From assembly GCA_045599645.1 (NCBI GenBank), contig JAZRWI010000115.1, positions 1-64,000 of the forward strand: a stretch of 64,000 nucleotides of DNA. Reading direction: 5' to 3'. Shown here piece after piece: positions 41,790 to 51,793 of the stretch. Positions within the stretch are counted from its first letter, which is position 1; every line of letters begins with the position of its first letter. This DNA is from RUG334 sp045599645 (lineage in GTDB: Bacteria; Muiribacteriota; Ozemobacteria; Ozemobacterales; Ozemobacteraceae). Both the position numbers and the translations under genes were made by a program. The notes under the pieces were generated by a model. The model saw only the letters and a program-made list of their open reading frames with translations, had not been told where the DNA came from and searched no databases.

Positions 41790-44700
41790 AATCTCGCCTC
41801 CAGCTCATCGACTTTGGCAGCCAGTTCCTGAATGGCACGAAGAGCTATGCCGGCAGTATCGTGAAAACTAATAAGTTTGGAACTCCTACCATTAACATCA
41901 AAAGCCTCGTTGAAATCCTTGGCCATAGGTCCGATATGAGCGTTATCCAGGTCATCCTTGTAATTCCATTTCTTAATTCTTAAACTCCTTAGAATATCTA
42001 AAACATCAACATCTCTAATCCTGGTTTTCAAATTTTCATCCGAAGAACCCTGACAGGTTCCCCTCGAACTGGTCACCGTTCCCGATGCAGAAATATTACC
42101 GTTAGTGTCAATGCTGACATATTTGTTGCTGGTTTTACAGAAAATGTTAAATCCATAAACATTATTGAATGTTATTACCGAACCAGTATTCCCACTCAAA
42201 GAAAATTCAACAGATTGACTATTTGTGCCGGACTGATGGAAACCAGTCGGAGACATATAGCAGTCTAAATTGCCGTTTTGGAATGAATAACCGTTTGCTC
42301 CTAATTGTAGGTTTTTGATGTTATTGGAATCTGTCGCGTCATACCAAGCTAAACCTGTCTGATATGTTGCAGTAATGCTTCTTTTCGTGACGTTAGACAC
42401 GATTTCCGTTGTGAACAAACCCTGCGTTGACATTGCCGAGCTTTCTGTGGTGGTAGAGTTTTTGAGACTGCACATAAAGCTTCCGTCCATAGAAGCAGTG
42501 AAAGCCCAGCCGTTCGTATAATTGTATGTGACCAGAGGCCCAGCCAAAGTATATTTTGTATCTATAGCAGAAAACCTCATTGAAGCGTCACCGCTAGAAT
42601 TGTGCAATCTAATAACTGCCTCACTGAGGCCCAAAGAAGCACTTTCGTAGTCTAGGAAACCATTTACAAGGGAAAAACCGCCTATTTTTCCGCTAGTAGC
42701 TTCTATACGGCCCGCGAACGAACCACTTGCGGCGATAAGTTCACCGCTGAATGTTCCAGTTGCGGCTTTAAGTTTTCCTGAAATTTCAAGCTCATTAGAG
42801 ATTTCGTTCCAGGTTATATAATGGCGACCAGTGACGCTTCTATCTGAGTTGCCAAAGAAAAATCCATATCTGTCGTCGGTAATACCATTAACTCCATTGA
42901 GATTCCCTATTCTTGCCAGCAGATTAGTTCCAGCCCATGGCCTGCCATTGTGATTATACAGGTCTATTGAGGGATTGTTCCCGTTCAGATTGATTCCGCC
43001 GTTGCCGGCTCTGCGATAGTTTACTACACACATCCCGGATTCTAAGTCTATAGCAGTGCCATATAGCATTACACAGCCAAGAGTGTTAGACGACTTAGAC
43101 GCGACCCCAAGCCACAAATCCTGCACTGTCTCAGCATTCCTTATTCTTAAAATATCACCGCCATTGAATGTTGAAGCATCATCTACGGTGATATTATAAT
43201 ACACGCTAATATCAGACTGTTCTGAAATAATAACATCGCCGTTTTCGGTTGCGAGGTCTAAACAGTCTTCAGTGAGAATAGTCTGGTAATTCTGTGTAGT
43301 CTTCACAGATTCCTGGACTTCTGCAGCGCTAAGAATCATCAGACTACCACCGACAGATGAAACAGTATCCTTGACAAAATTAACAGAGGTCATTGTGCCT
43401 CGGATTTTGGCGTCCTGGAATTCTGCTTTCCCGTTGCTGTCTATTTGCCAACCTTTGTGTCCAGAGACAAAATCCATAGTTCTGATAGTGCCATCAGAAA
43501 CAAGTTCTATATTATGGCCATACAATCTGTCTTCATCGATGTTCCAGCCGGCGATGGTAGAACCGCCGTTTGAATTCAAGTCGATATATCTATTGCCATT
43601 ATACCAGCCTTCAATACCCGAGGAATCTATTTTAATGCCGTTGACATCTGCTCCGACGCCTCTTGCTGTTTCCATTAAATTAGAAATAACCCAGTCGGCT
43701 TCAACTTCGTGAGCTTGAATTTTAGAGCAGTTCGCAACAGCCTGGTTTGAATAGCCTGAACGGTTCCCCCACTTGTCAACTGCGATAGCCGAATAATAGA
43801 AATTCGTAAAGTAATCTGCCGCTTCAATATCAACATAGGTTGCTGAACCGCTGATTGCTGCTATATAGCCTATTTTTGAGCCAGGGTTTCCTCGAATATT
43901 AGAGCGCCATATTTCGAAGCCTGCAAGATCAGCAGGAGGATTGGCTAATGTCACAGTAATTCTTATAGTCTTCAGGTAAGTCGCTGCTGTGCAAGATGGT
44001 TCGGACGGTGCATCAGAATCGCCTGCCGTTCTGATCTGACTCGAAACATAATCAGAATGACCTGTTGCTGTAACCATTCTTACTCTAACAGAATAAACCG
44101 TAGCAGGTTTCAGGGAAACTATTCTAAAAGCACCGTTTTCAATTAATGATAATTCGGTCCAATTTGTAGGAGATGCGCCTTCTCCATATTGAACGGCAGC
44201 AAATAGCCAGCCACCATTCGGAACTGTAAACGTGCCGGTAATGTAGACATTGGCAGTTCCGTCGCTCATTATTTCGCAGTCTGTGCTTAGATTCAGATTC
44301 GTAGGTGTTCCAGGAATAACCGAGGAAGAAATCTGTTTTTCCTTAGACCAGTCAACGTTTGTGTGGGAACCTGAAACAGAGAAAACAGACGGGTCGAATC
44401 TTACGGCTGTTATTTCGCTTTTAACGTCACTGGTGTTTATTGATGTAATCTGGAAATTGCCGCTTATCCCTAAGTCAGTCCTGTCTATCGTTATTATGTC
44501 ACCGGCAAAAAGGTCTGTTGTTAAATCGTCTGTAGTGAAATCAACAGCTTCCGCAGAGCTCAGACTTCTTTTACATGTATATTCCAGAACAGCCAATGCA
44601 GTGGCAGCATCGCTCAACAAATAAGATTCACCGACAAATTTCTGTTCACCAATCTGGGCAATCGAATCAGCATCTTCATATTGCGCAGACTGCATGAAGA

Positions 44701-45814
44701 GTCCTGTTATCGGATTATAGCCATAACTCAGAATTCCTTTATTATAGACCGTGTTGGAATAGCTATCCTTGCCATATTTATTTAAAATTATTTTGTTGGC
44801 ATTAAATATTTTTTTCGATGCTGCGCCTGCATAGTCGATAAATAGCTTTCTTTTGCCGTTTGCGTTAATCGAAAAGGTTCCGTGAATAGCCTGGCATATC
44901 TGGTCTATCCAGGACTGGGCGGATTGTCTCAACCACATTATACCGTCGAGTTTCAGATTCATCGTATCGACTTTAATAATGGCACTGTTAAAGCTTTCCG
45001 TGTCTATGTCTGATTCGCTGATGCCACAGCCCCAGCCACCAATACCAGAAGAAGGGGTTTTTAAAAACCAATAAAGAAATCTGGCGCCATTTCGACATTC
45101 TTCTTCTGTATGGTTGCCAAGCTTCAAACCTACCAGTTCGACATTAATTTCTGCGTAAGTATCATCATCGTTTTTCCTGTAAGCTTCGGCAATTTTTACA
45201 TAAGCAAAACCAGGATGCAAAGTCTGGTTTGCTTTACCTGTATATGCCTGATAAGCTGAAGCAGGCAATTCTTCTCCGCCGTTATACACCTTAAGAATAC
45301 TTCTGATTTCACCAACGCAAATTAAATAAATGCCTTCCGTTTTATCAATAAGAATAGTAGGCAATAGTAGAGGTTTACTAACAGAACCACCAATAGCCAG
45401 TGGAATAGTCATCGTGGTAGACGATTGATGAAAGTTTTCGTCAATCGTATAGACCTGTCTTACTTCATCAGGAAGCTGAAGTTCTAATTCCGGTGCACCC
45501 TTTTCAGAAGCAGTAACATATAAATTTCCATCTGCGTCAAAATTAAAGAAAGTTATCTTGCCAAGCCAGGACAAACCATTATCCTGAGTAAGCAGGAGAC
45601 TTGCTCCCCAGAAATTTTTGCTTCTGGGAATATAATTATCGCCATTAAAAATAGTTATATTCTGTGTTGTCGGGGCATTGCCAGATTCGGACATTCTGCT
45701 AAGCAGTGATAATTCTTCTCTGAGTTTTCCCAGATAAAGTCCGTCCTGAGTATCTATAGTTCTCGAAGCGAATCTATAAACAGTATTATCGTAAAGGGTA
45801 ATTTTGACTAACAT
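41774..45814 (-). CDS. Tail tip/hub protein with fibronectin-like and S74 chaperone domains
   Basis: 1346 residues. The N-terminal ~500 residues resemble the baseplate hub/tail-tip (gpJ-like) part, followed by fibronectin-III-like segments (about 505-695), repeated beta-rich receptor-binding sections (GRIEATSGKIGGFSLVNG-type), and a C-terminal S74 intramolecular chaperone (about 1250-1346). The S74 part has the SSDENLKTRI cleavage region with its catalytic Ser and a coiled-coil end (ALRAIQELAAKVDELEARL). S74 domains trimerise tail spikes and then cut themselves off. Hub and fibre joined in one chain is like lambda J with an added chaperone. Confidence 0.88.
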   Translation of the reverse strand: MLVKITLYDNTVYRFASRTIDTQDGLYLGKLREELSLLSRMSESGNAPTTQNITIFNGDNYIPRSKNFWGASLLLTQDNGLSWLGKITFFNFDADGNLYVTASEKGAPELELQLPDEVRQVYTIDENFHQSSTTMTIPLAIGGSVSKPLLLPTILIDKTEGIYLICVGEIRSILKVYNGGEELPASAYQAYTGKANQTLHPGFAYVKIAEAYRKNDDDTYAEINVELVGLKLGNHTEEECRNGARFLYWFLKTPSSGIGGWGCGISESDIDTESFNSAIIKVDTMNLKLDGIMWLRQSAQSWIDQICQAIHGTFSINANGKRKLFIDYAGAASKKIFNANKIILNKYGKDSYSNTVYNKGILSYGYNPITGLFMQSAQYEDADSIAQIGEQKFVGESYLLSDAATALAVLEYTCKRSLSSAEAVDFTTDDLTTDLFAGDIITIDRTDLGISGNFQITSINTSDVKSEITAVRFDPSVFSVSGSHTNVDWSKEKQISSSVIPGTPTNLNLSTDCEIMSDGTANVYITGTFTVPNGGWLFAAVQYGEGASPTNWTELSLIENGAFRIVSLKPATVYSVRVRMVTATGHSDYVSSQIRTAGDSDAPSEPSCTAATYLKTIRITVTLANPPADLAGFEIWRSNIRGNPGSKIGYIAAISGSATYVDIEAADYFTNFYYSAIAVDKWGNRSGYSNQAVANCSKIQAHEVEADWVISNLMETARGVGADVNGIKIDSSGIEGWYNGNRYIDLNSNGGSTIAGWNIDEDRLYGHNIELVSDGTIRTMDFVSGHKGWQIDSNGKAEFQDAKIRGTMTSVNFVKDTVSSVGGSLMILSAAEVQESVKTTQNYQTILTEDCLDLATENGDVIISEQSDISVYYNITVDDASTFNGGDILRIRNAETVQDLWLGVASKSSNTLGCVMLYGTAIDLESGMCVVNYRRAGNGGINLNGNNPSIDLYNHNGRPWAGTNLLARIGNLNGVNGITDDRYGFFFGNSDRSVTGRHYITWNEISNELEISGKLKAATGTFSGELIAASGSFAGRIEATSGKIGGFSLVNGFLDYESASLGLSEAVIRLHNSSGDASMRFSAIDTKYTLAGPLVTYNYTNGWAFTASMDGSFMCSLKNSTTTESSAMSTQGLFTTEIVSNVTKRSITATYQTGLAWYDATDSNNIKNLQLGANGYSFQNGNLDCYMSPTGFHQSGTNSQSVEFSLSGNTGSVITFNNVYGFNIFCKTSNKYVSIDTNGNISASGTVTSSRGTCQGSSDENLKTRIRDVDVLDILRSLRIKKWNYKDDLDNAHIGPMAKDFNEAFDVNGRSSKLISFHDTAGIALRAIQELAAKVDELEARLCPNG

Positions 45815-45822
45815 TTCACACC

Positions 45823-46518
45823 TCAGATGATTTCAGCAAATTCCAGATTGAGCGAGCAATCTAGTGGATTCCTCGTCTGTTTGCGTCGCTGTTGAGCCAT
45901 TCCAATAATGTAAGCGTCAGCTACATCGTCAAGATCTGTGCTTATGACAGCATTGATAAAATTCAGCGGCAATGCGTCCAGATAAGCTTTACTGCCGTTT
46001 AAGGCTGCAGAAAAAGTGTGCCTGCTCTGACCTTTTTTCTTTTCTCTGTAAGCACCGCCGTCACTTTCGAAGGTTACTACCTTATCCTGGATAGCACTGG
46101 ACCATTCAGAAACAATGATTTCTGAAACGGGGCCGATAATAATATTACCCAGAGTCGGAGCAGAACCGCTCACAAGACTTGAACACACTATTCTTACATA
46201 ACGATAACTTGAAGATGTTATAGCAGAAAAAGCTTTATATATTCCGAGATCATCTTTTTTCAGAGTCAGAGTTCTGGTAATGCCGCCAGTAAAACTAGTG
46301 TTATTAGCGCAGGTTATTACAGCCGATGTAAAATTAGCATTATTGAGAAAGATGGCACCGATAACCTTCGCAGAACCCAGGTCTATGACTAATGTTTCAG
46401 AAGATGTCAGGCCTTTCCATATCTCGTTAGTATCCAAAGTTTTAAGATTATTCAAAGAATAACCGGTAGCAGCATTGCCCGTAATATTGTAATCATAAAA
46501 ATCTGTTAATAATTTCAT
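45823..46518 (-). CDS. Distal tail / tail-tip assembly protein
   Basis: 231 residues with a discoidin-like beta-sandwich pattern (LIDFYD... ETLVIDLGSAKVIGAIFLNN, SSYRYVRIVCSS) followed by a second beta domain (KKGQSRHTFSAALNGS). It lies between tape measure and hub, the position of lambda M/L or Dit proteins that form the ring joining tube and tip. It is separated from its neighbours by under 10 bp. Confidence 0.75.
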   Translation of the reverse strand: MKLLTDFYDYNITGNAATGYSLNNLKTLDTNEIWKGLTSSETLVIDLGSAKVIGAIFLNNANFTSAVITCANNTSFTGGITRTLTLKKDDLGIYKAFSAITSSSYRYVRIVCSSLVSGSAPTLGNIIIGPVSEIIVSEWSSAIQDKVVTFESDGGAYREKKKGQSRHTFSAALNGSKAYLDALPLNFINAVISTDLDDVADAYIIGMAQQRRKQTRNPLDCSLNLEFAEII

Positions 46519-46527
46519 ATTCGCCTC

Positions 46528-49500
46528 TTATGCTATTTTCCCGAATTTCGCTTTACTCTGGGCAGCAGAAAGCATGGCCTGCAAAGCTGCCAGCGCTTCA
46601 GGGTTATCGCCATACTGCTGAATCATTTCTTTGAGAGCACCAACCTGATCAGCACCCTCAAGAATGTAGACATTGTTGCCTGTTCTGGCTATTTCGCCGG
46701 TAAAACCCAATAATGCTTCCATCTGTTCCTGACGTCTTAGATTTGCAGCAGCCTCTTCTTTTTTTATCTGTTCTTCTTTGGCCTGCTCTGCAGACAGCAT
46801 TTCTAATTTAGCGCTGTAATATTGATTCTGTGCGTCTTGATACATCTGCAAAGCAGCAGATTGTTGCTCGAAAGTCTGCGTTGCGTCAAGATATATCTGT
46901 TCTTGTTCTTTCATGACTAGTTCTGCGGCTGTTCGACTTCTTTCAAGCATTTCAATATATTGTTTCTCATATTCGGCGCTGTCAGTATACTGTAACGCCG
47001 CTAATTCATACTGATTAGAACCGGCCATCTTAATTAGTTCAAACATCTGCCTTGTGGCGTTTCTATCGTCCAGCTGATTAGAGGCATTTTCAATATAACT
47101 ATATGCACTGTATGGGTCGCTTATAATCGCGTCAAAGTCGTATTGGCCGTATATCGGCGTGGTTCTTCTATAACCAAGAGCCCCCGACAGAAGCCTACGG
47201 TTGGTCTCTTTATAGCCTGCAACATATTGCACGGTGCCGCCATAAATGGTGTCGTCAAGATAAGGGAATAGGTTAAGGAAGTTGGTATCTGCTCTAGTTT
47301 TTCTGCTAGCTGTTTCTGAACCATATTCTCGCAATGCTTCATAATATGCTTTTTTGAGATCTTGGATATTGTCAGACAGGTCGATAGAGAATTTTTCACC
47401 GCTGGACCAACTGTCGCTATAAGTGTCGTTCATATATCCAACTCTGTCCATTGTGTCAGCCAAAGCGTTCATCTGTTCAGTTAATACTTGATAGTTGTAA
47501 CCTTGTGCACTAAGCAAATCTAATTCTTTTTCTTTTTTGACGTTGTAGTCCTTAATGACATCTACAGCGTTTTCCATTGCCGCTATCAGGTCATATGTTC
47601 TCTGTGGCGTCGTGTCCGTATAGTTTTTGCCGCCGACAAGGCCACGCAGACCGCCAGCACGCTTTGACTTATAACTAACAACAAGATTCCCGCTAGCAGC
47701 ATAGCGCGAATCATATAGGTTATTGAGCATATCATCAGTCATAAAAGGATTGAGCATTGCAGCATAGGTCTGCAATATGGCATTGGAACCGCGTTCTTTG
47801 GTTTCAGCATTTGATTTTTTGGTTTCTTCTTTGCCATGGTCGCCGAACCATTTTTCCCAGTTGTTGGCAATAGCACTGACAGCGATGGAGCCGACAAAGC
47901 CTGTCAACGCCCCTGTTGCTATTCCGCCGCCGCTGAAAAGACTGCTGAGAATATTAGACCCGTAACTCTGAGCCTTCTGTGAAGCGATAGAGCCGATAGC
48001 AGAACGCATCACATCGGCGAAATTAGAGCCGTTGACACCACTGATAATGACCTCTGTTAATTGGTTGGCGATTGCTCCGAAGCTTTTCTTGGCTGTTTCT
48101 TTTGGGTCTACCTTAGTTCCATTGATGTTACCGAATATGTCGACACTATTGAGGCCTGTAGACATGACAGCCGACATTATTCCCGTGGCCTTTTCACCAA
48201 AAGTCCTGGAGTTAAAAGCATTGGTTGCATCAAGAATCCTGTTGGTGCCACCGCCAAGGAAACTGTTACCCAAATCATCGGTTAGAGCCCCAAGAGTGTC
48301 GCTTAATTCGTCATTAAGGTTTTTAATTCGGTCTGTAGCCTTACCGAAAGCAACGCCCATACCACCAGCCTGAGCAGTAATCCTGACAAGTAAATCGTAT
48401 GCTTCTGCTTCTGTTTTGGGCATTTTAGGCAGAATCGTGTCGGCAAGGTTGGCAAAGGATTCCAATGCTTTCCTGGTATTGTCACTGATCTGTTTGGTCT
48501 TTTCGGAGCCATCCGCAGCAAATTCATTAGCCTCTTTTATTTTAAAATTTATCTGCTCGCGTATAGAAGCTTCTCTTTCTAGTGCTTCTGTTTTCTTTTT
48601 CTGAAGATTTATCAATTCTGCTTCTTTATCTTTTATTTGCTGATCCAATTCCGCTTCTTTTTGCTTATTTCTGTATATATTATTTTCATAAGAAGCAAGT
48701 CTTGTTGTGTCTGCACTCCTTCTATTGGTATCAGGGTCATTGCTTTTATACGATGCGTCAGATAATTTTAGCTTTTCGTATTTTAGTGCTGCCAGCTCTT
48801 CTTTGGTCTTATTTTCGAAATATGTAATACTTTTTGATGTAAGCAGATTGTAGTTAATATCTGGCTTATCTTTGAATATTTCGTTAAAACCCAGTATAAC
48901 ATCTTCGATTTTATTTATAATTACGGTTAATCCTTCTGCAACACTGGACAAAGCAGGTAACAGCAAGGTTCCCGTTGATGTTTTGAGATTTTTTATTGAA
49001 GTTTCGAATCTTGCAAAAGAATCTGAAGAATCCGTTAATTCTCCCCCCATGGCTTTAATTTCTCTTTTGCCCTGCCCCAAAACCTCTTCCAGAATCTTAG
49101 ACTGCTTTGCTGCCTTAGTCATGCCTTTGGTGGTTTTATCGAATCCTTCTGGCAGTTTTACGCCTAATTCTTCCAGAGCTTCTTTAGAACCTTTGTTTAT
49201 GGCATCAACTAGTTTATTGAAGGTTTCAGTTCCTTCTTTGCCAAAAATTTTAGCTTTTTGATTCGCAATTTGCATTAACTCGGCCAGCTTGGCAGAATCA
49301 GTCGTTACACCCTTTGCCATCGCTTTGCTGGCAGATTGCATAATTCGCAAATCGTCTATAATGCCACCTGATGCGGTCTTTAATTTTTGTAATAAATCAT
49401 TAGATGAAATTCCGACGGAATCAGCATATCTATTAAAGGCGTTTTGAACTGATTCAAAAGCTGATATTTCTTTTCCGAAATCCATTGCCGATTTTAAGGT

Positions 49501-49707
49501 GCTACCAGCAATACTGATGGCTTGAACATACTGATTAAATTTAAAGGCGGAAGAAGTCCATGCAGAAGAGGATTCTTCTATGCGCTTTTTGCTGTCCGAA
49601 ACAGATTTATTCAACTCACCCATTGATTTGGAGAGTTTTTCTATTTCGGAAGTTGCATTTTTTACATCAGCAGCAATAGCTATATTAGCATTCTTAAAAT
49701 TGCTCAT
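46528..49707 (-). CDS. Tape measure protein
   Basis: 1059 residues, the longest helical protein of the tail module. N-terminal and middle coiled coils (about 10-60, 290-420, 880-1000), a Gly/Ala/Ser-rich hydrophobic segment in the middle (about 570-640, with SIAVSAIANNWEKWFGDHG) and position after the G/GT chaperones and before the distal tail all fit gpH. It sets tail length and is expected to enter the host envelope during DNA injection. Its start faces the divergent moron promoter at 49715. Confidence 0.9.
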   Translation of the reverse strand: MSNFKNANIAIAADVKNATSEIEKLSKSMGELNKSVSDSKKRIEESSSAWTSSAFKFNQYVQAISIAGSTLKSAMDFGKEISAFESVQNAFNRYADSVGISSNDLLQKLKTASGGIIDDLRIMQSASKAMAKGVTTDSAKLAELMQIANQKAKIFGKEGTETFNKLVDAINKGSKEALEELGVKLPEGFDKTTKGMTKAAKQSKILEEVLGQGKREIKAMGGELTDSSDSFARFETSIKNLKTSTGTLLLPALSSVAEGLTVIINKIEDVILGFNEIFKDKPDINYNLLTSKSITYFENKTKEELAALKYEKLKLSDASYKSNDPDTNRRSADTTRLASYENNIYRNKQKEAELDQQIKDKEAELINLQKKKTEALEREASIREQINFKIKEANEFAADGSEKTKQISDNTRKALESFANLADTILPKMPKTEAEAYDLLVRITAQAGGMGVAFGKATDRIKNLNDELSDTLGALTDDLGNSFLGGGTNRILDATNAFNSRTFGEKATGIMSAVMSTGLNSVDIFGNINGTKVDPKETAKKSFGAIANQLTEVIISGVNGSNFADVMRSAIGSIASQKAQSYGSNILSSLFSGGGIATGALTGFVGSIAVSAIANNWEKWFGDHGKEETKKSNAETKERGSNAILQTYAAMLNPFMTDDMLNNLYDSRYAASGNLVVSYKSKRAGGLRGLVGGKNYTDTTPQRTYDLIAAMENAVDVIKDYNVKKEKELDLLSAQGYNYQVLTEQMNALADTMDRVGYMNDTYSDSWSSGEKFSIDLSDNIQDLKKAYYEALREYGSETASRKTRADTNFLNLFPYLDDTIYGGTVQYVAGYKETNRRLLSGALGYRRTTPIYGQYDFDAIISDPYSAYSYIENASNQLDDRNATRQMFELIKMAGSNQYELAALQYTDSAEYEKQYIEMLERSRTAAELVMKEQEQIYLDATQTFEQQSAALQMYQDAQNQYYSAKLEMLSAEQAKEEQIKKEEAAANLRRQEQMEALLGFTGEIARTGNNVYILEGADQVGALKEMIQQYGDNPEALAALQAMLSAAQSKAKFGKIA

Positions 49708-49714
49708 GACTAAT

Positions 49715-49743
49715 TTGCCTTTCTAACCATTTTTGTTTATAAT
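49715..49743 (+). promoter_or_regulatory. Promoter of the moron gene
   Basis: TTGCCT (49715-49720), 17-nt spacer, TATAAT (49738-49743), on the plus strand, opposite to all surrounding late genes. Confidence 0.75.
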
Positions 49744-49761
49744 TTACTCAGAGGTGATCAA

Positions 49762-50154
49762 ATGAACCAAGACCCGAAAGTAGATATGGAAGCTGTCACT
49801 ATTTATGCAATACTCAGTTTTATAGGTATCGTGTATATACTGAATCAGAACCTGGAAGCGACAACTTCAATAAAGTTTACTGTCTATGCAATAGGCGGTG
49901 TTATTTCCCTCGTATTTTTAAAATCGTTTATCGGATTCCTCGTTTCGATTTGGTCTTTTAACAAAAATATAGTTCTGGGGCTTATTTTTGCTTTAGGAAT
50001 AATTATTATTTCAACAATAATAATTGGCACCCGCTATAGCATTGGATTATTTTATCTACTCCTGATTGGTCTATTGATTTTTTACGCTTTGTATATGCTT
50101 ATAAGAATTTTCTGCGGTTTGGATAAATTCATAAAGCATATAGCTAATCACTAA
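49762..50154 (+). CDS. Moron: four-TM membrane protein inserted in the tail operon
   Basis: 130 residues with four hydrophobic helices (about 12-27, 39-62, 70-88, 95-118) and short charged loops. It is the only plus-strand gene within the late operon, between GT chaperone and tape measure. It has its own promoter and a very strong ribosome site, GAGGTGATC. These are hallmarks of a moron expressed from the silent prophage, often for superinfection exclusion or host fitness. Its end overlaps the GT frame tail to tail by 11 bp. I do not recognise the family. Confidence 0.82.
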   Translation: MNQDPKVDMEAVTIYAILSFIGIVYILNQNLEATTSIKFTVYAIGGVISLVFLKSFIGFLVSIWSFNKNIVLGLIFALGIIIISTIIIGTRYSIGLFYLLLIGLLIFYALYMLIRIFCGLDKFIKHIANH

Positions 50155-50823
50155 CTATTGCTTCTTTGTCTTTCAGAATTTTCTCAATAGTCGCTTTGCG
50201 CACCAGTGAGGTATCTGGTTTTGCTATTTTGTCAGACTTCTTGGAACCGCCACCGCAGAATCCCCTGTAAAAAGCCTCATCAATGTAGGGTATTTCGAAT
50301 ACATTCTCTATGAGCATCTGAAAGTCTATAGCTTCCAGACTTCTTATTTCATCCGGAAGCCGGTGAAGGGTTCGGCAAAGTCTTACTATCAATTTATTAT
50401 GATTCTCAACTTGCTTCGCCCTGTCCGGCTTTATCGGTTTCCCGTTTTCGACGAGGCTTCTAAATCAGCGTTGATTGAACTGGCTGATGGACTGAGCACT
50501 TTTCTCGTCATCCAGACGGAGGCTAGTAATCTTTGCTGATCAAGGTCCAGATATAAGCTAATATCGTCCTTACTGAATTCTTCTTTGTTTGGCAAAGGGT
50601 TTAAAGCGATATGACACGTATCCAAATCTTCTTCTGCACGAATTTTAAGAATATTCTTATTTTCGATACCGCCTTCTCTTTCGTTCTCTCGTTTTTCCTG
50701 CATCTCAAGCAGGCGTTCCTGCTGAGACACAGTGAATCTCAACGGAATTTTTTTGCCACCGATTTCAATAGTTATCTGGCCGAAGCCATTATCGTTAAGT
50801 TTAAACCATCCATTCGACTGCAT
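50144..50823 (-). CDS. Tail assembly chaperone GT fusion (by -1 frameshift)
   Basis: A translation product inferred from sequence: the G frame (50823-50431) slips back one base at GGGAAAC (50443-50437, in register G-GGA-AAC), just two codons before the G stop. It then reads on through 97 more codons to 50144 with no intervening stop, giving 226 residues. The downstream frame has no ribosome site of its own. Lambda uses the closely related GGGAAAG at the same place to make gpGT, which binds the tape measure during tail assembly. Confidence 0.85.
50431..50823 (-). CDS. Tail assembly chaperone G
   Basis: 130 residues, the unshifted product. An N-terminal beta part (GWFKLNDNGFGQITIEIGGKKIPLRF) is followed by a helical part, as in tail assembly chaperones. 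It lies between tail tube and tape measure. The final codons contain the slippery heptamer at 50437-50443. Confidence 0.85.
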   Translation of the reverse strand: MQSNGWFKLNDNGFGQITIEIGGKKIPLRFTVSQQERLLEMQEKRENEREGGIENKNILKIRAEEDLDTCHIALNPLPNKEEFSKDDISLYLDLDQQRLLASVWMTRKVLSPSASSINADLEASSKTGNR

Positions 50824-50833
50824 TCAATTCTCC

Positions 50834-51778
50834 TTATTTGAAAATTAGTTCAAAGTCGTCTTCGCCTGAATCTTCAAGCAACTGGCCAGAAAGGCCATAC
50901 ATATTCAGAGAATTTTCTTCCTGAAAACTCGGTGTGTCAAAGTTTGCCTTGGGCGCAGAAAATTCGACAATATTGCCTTCGACTGTGCCGTGCGTAAAGC
51001 TTAATTCAACTGTATTTCTATTCATGTAATCAGCCCAGAAAGAATTTGTCGCTTCAAGAACAGCTTCGATATTTGAATTCCATTTCGGTGCTCTGGCGGT
51101 AATAACATAAGGCATCAGACCAGAAGCAGCGTTGATGTTTCCTCTTGAAGTAAGAGTATTCCCTGTTTCGAAACTAAAATCCCTGGCAACAGCGTCCGTC
51201 CAATCGCCAAAAGTGAAGCCCTCGTTTTTCATTTCAACGGGTTCGGTAGAATCGTATGTAGGTGTTGGGTTGACTGCGTCAACAGCATTCGAGAAGATAC
51301 CTTCCATATCGAATGTAATAGATGGATATTCTCCATACTTCCCGTCAAATTTAAAGTTACCCATACAACCAACAGCCTTAACACAAAGACCGTCTTTGTA
51401 TATGTAAATAGTGCAGGTATTCATGTCTGCATCTTTATTACACGGTTTGTATTTGGCCGCTTCAGAACCTTCAGTATCAACGAGAGTTTCTTTCATAGCA
51501 CAGCATTTAAGAAGGCTTGCAAATTCCGGAGCAACTCCTGCTGTGCCCGAACCTTTAGCTCTTACAACGATTGTAACCTTCACTGTCTTGTTAACATATC
51601 TGGTTGGCTGCTGGGCGATAGAAGCCCTGACAACATTATTTTCCAGAGTCTGACCATCAACTGTGGGGTTAACTACTTCGCAAAGAATAGCGTTTGTTCC
51701 TGTTGGTGCTGCGTCAGTGCCTCTAACTGTTTCAATCTTAGCCAAAACGACCTGGTTCCTAGCAAATAATAATGCCAT
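50834..51778 (-). CDS. Major tail tube protein
   Basis: 314 residues, beta-rich with few helices, including ARNQVVLAKIETVRGTDAAP at the N-terminus, a common start of siphophage tube proteins, and YPSITFDMEGIFSNA in the middle. The position after the tail terminator and before the G chaperone is that of lambda V. It should polymerise into the tail tube. Confidence 0.85.
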   Translation of the reverse strand: MALLFARNQVVLAKIETVRGTDAAPTGTNAILCEVVNPTVDGQTLENNVVRASIAQQPTRYVNKTVKVTIVVRAKGSGTAGVAPEFASLLKCCAMKETLVDTEGSEAAKYKPCNKDADMNTCTIYIYKDGLCVKAVGCMGNFKFDGKYGEYPSITFDMEGIFSNAVDAVNPTPTYDSTEPVEMKNEGFTFGDWTDAVARDFSFETGNTLTSRGNINAASGLMPYVITARAPKWNSNIEAVLEATNSFWADYMNRNTVELSFTHGTVEGNIVEFSAPKANFDTPSFQEENSLNMYGLSGQLLEDSGEDDFELIFK

Positions 51779-51793
51779 TTTATTTTCTCCTTG

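Noticed and set aside
50144..50392. Independent 82-residue gene starting at TTG
   Set aside because: It has no ribosome site and lies in the -1 frame after the GGGAAAC heptamer, so it is better read as the T part of the GT fusion.
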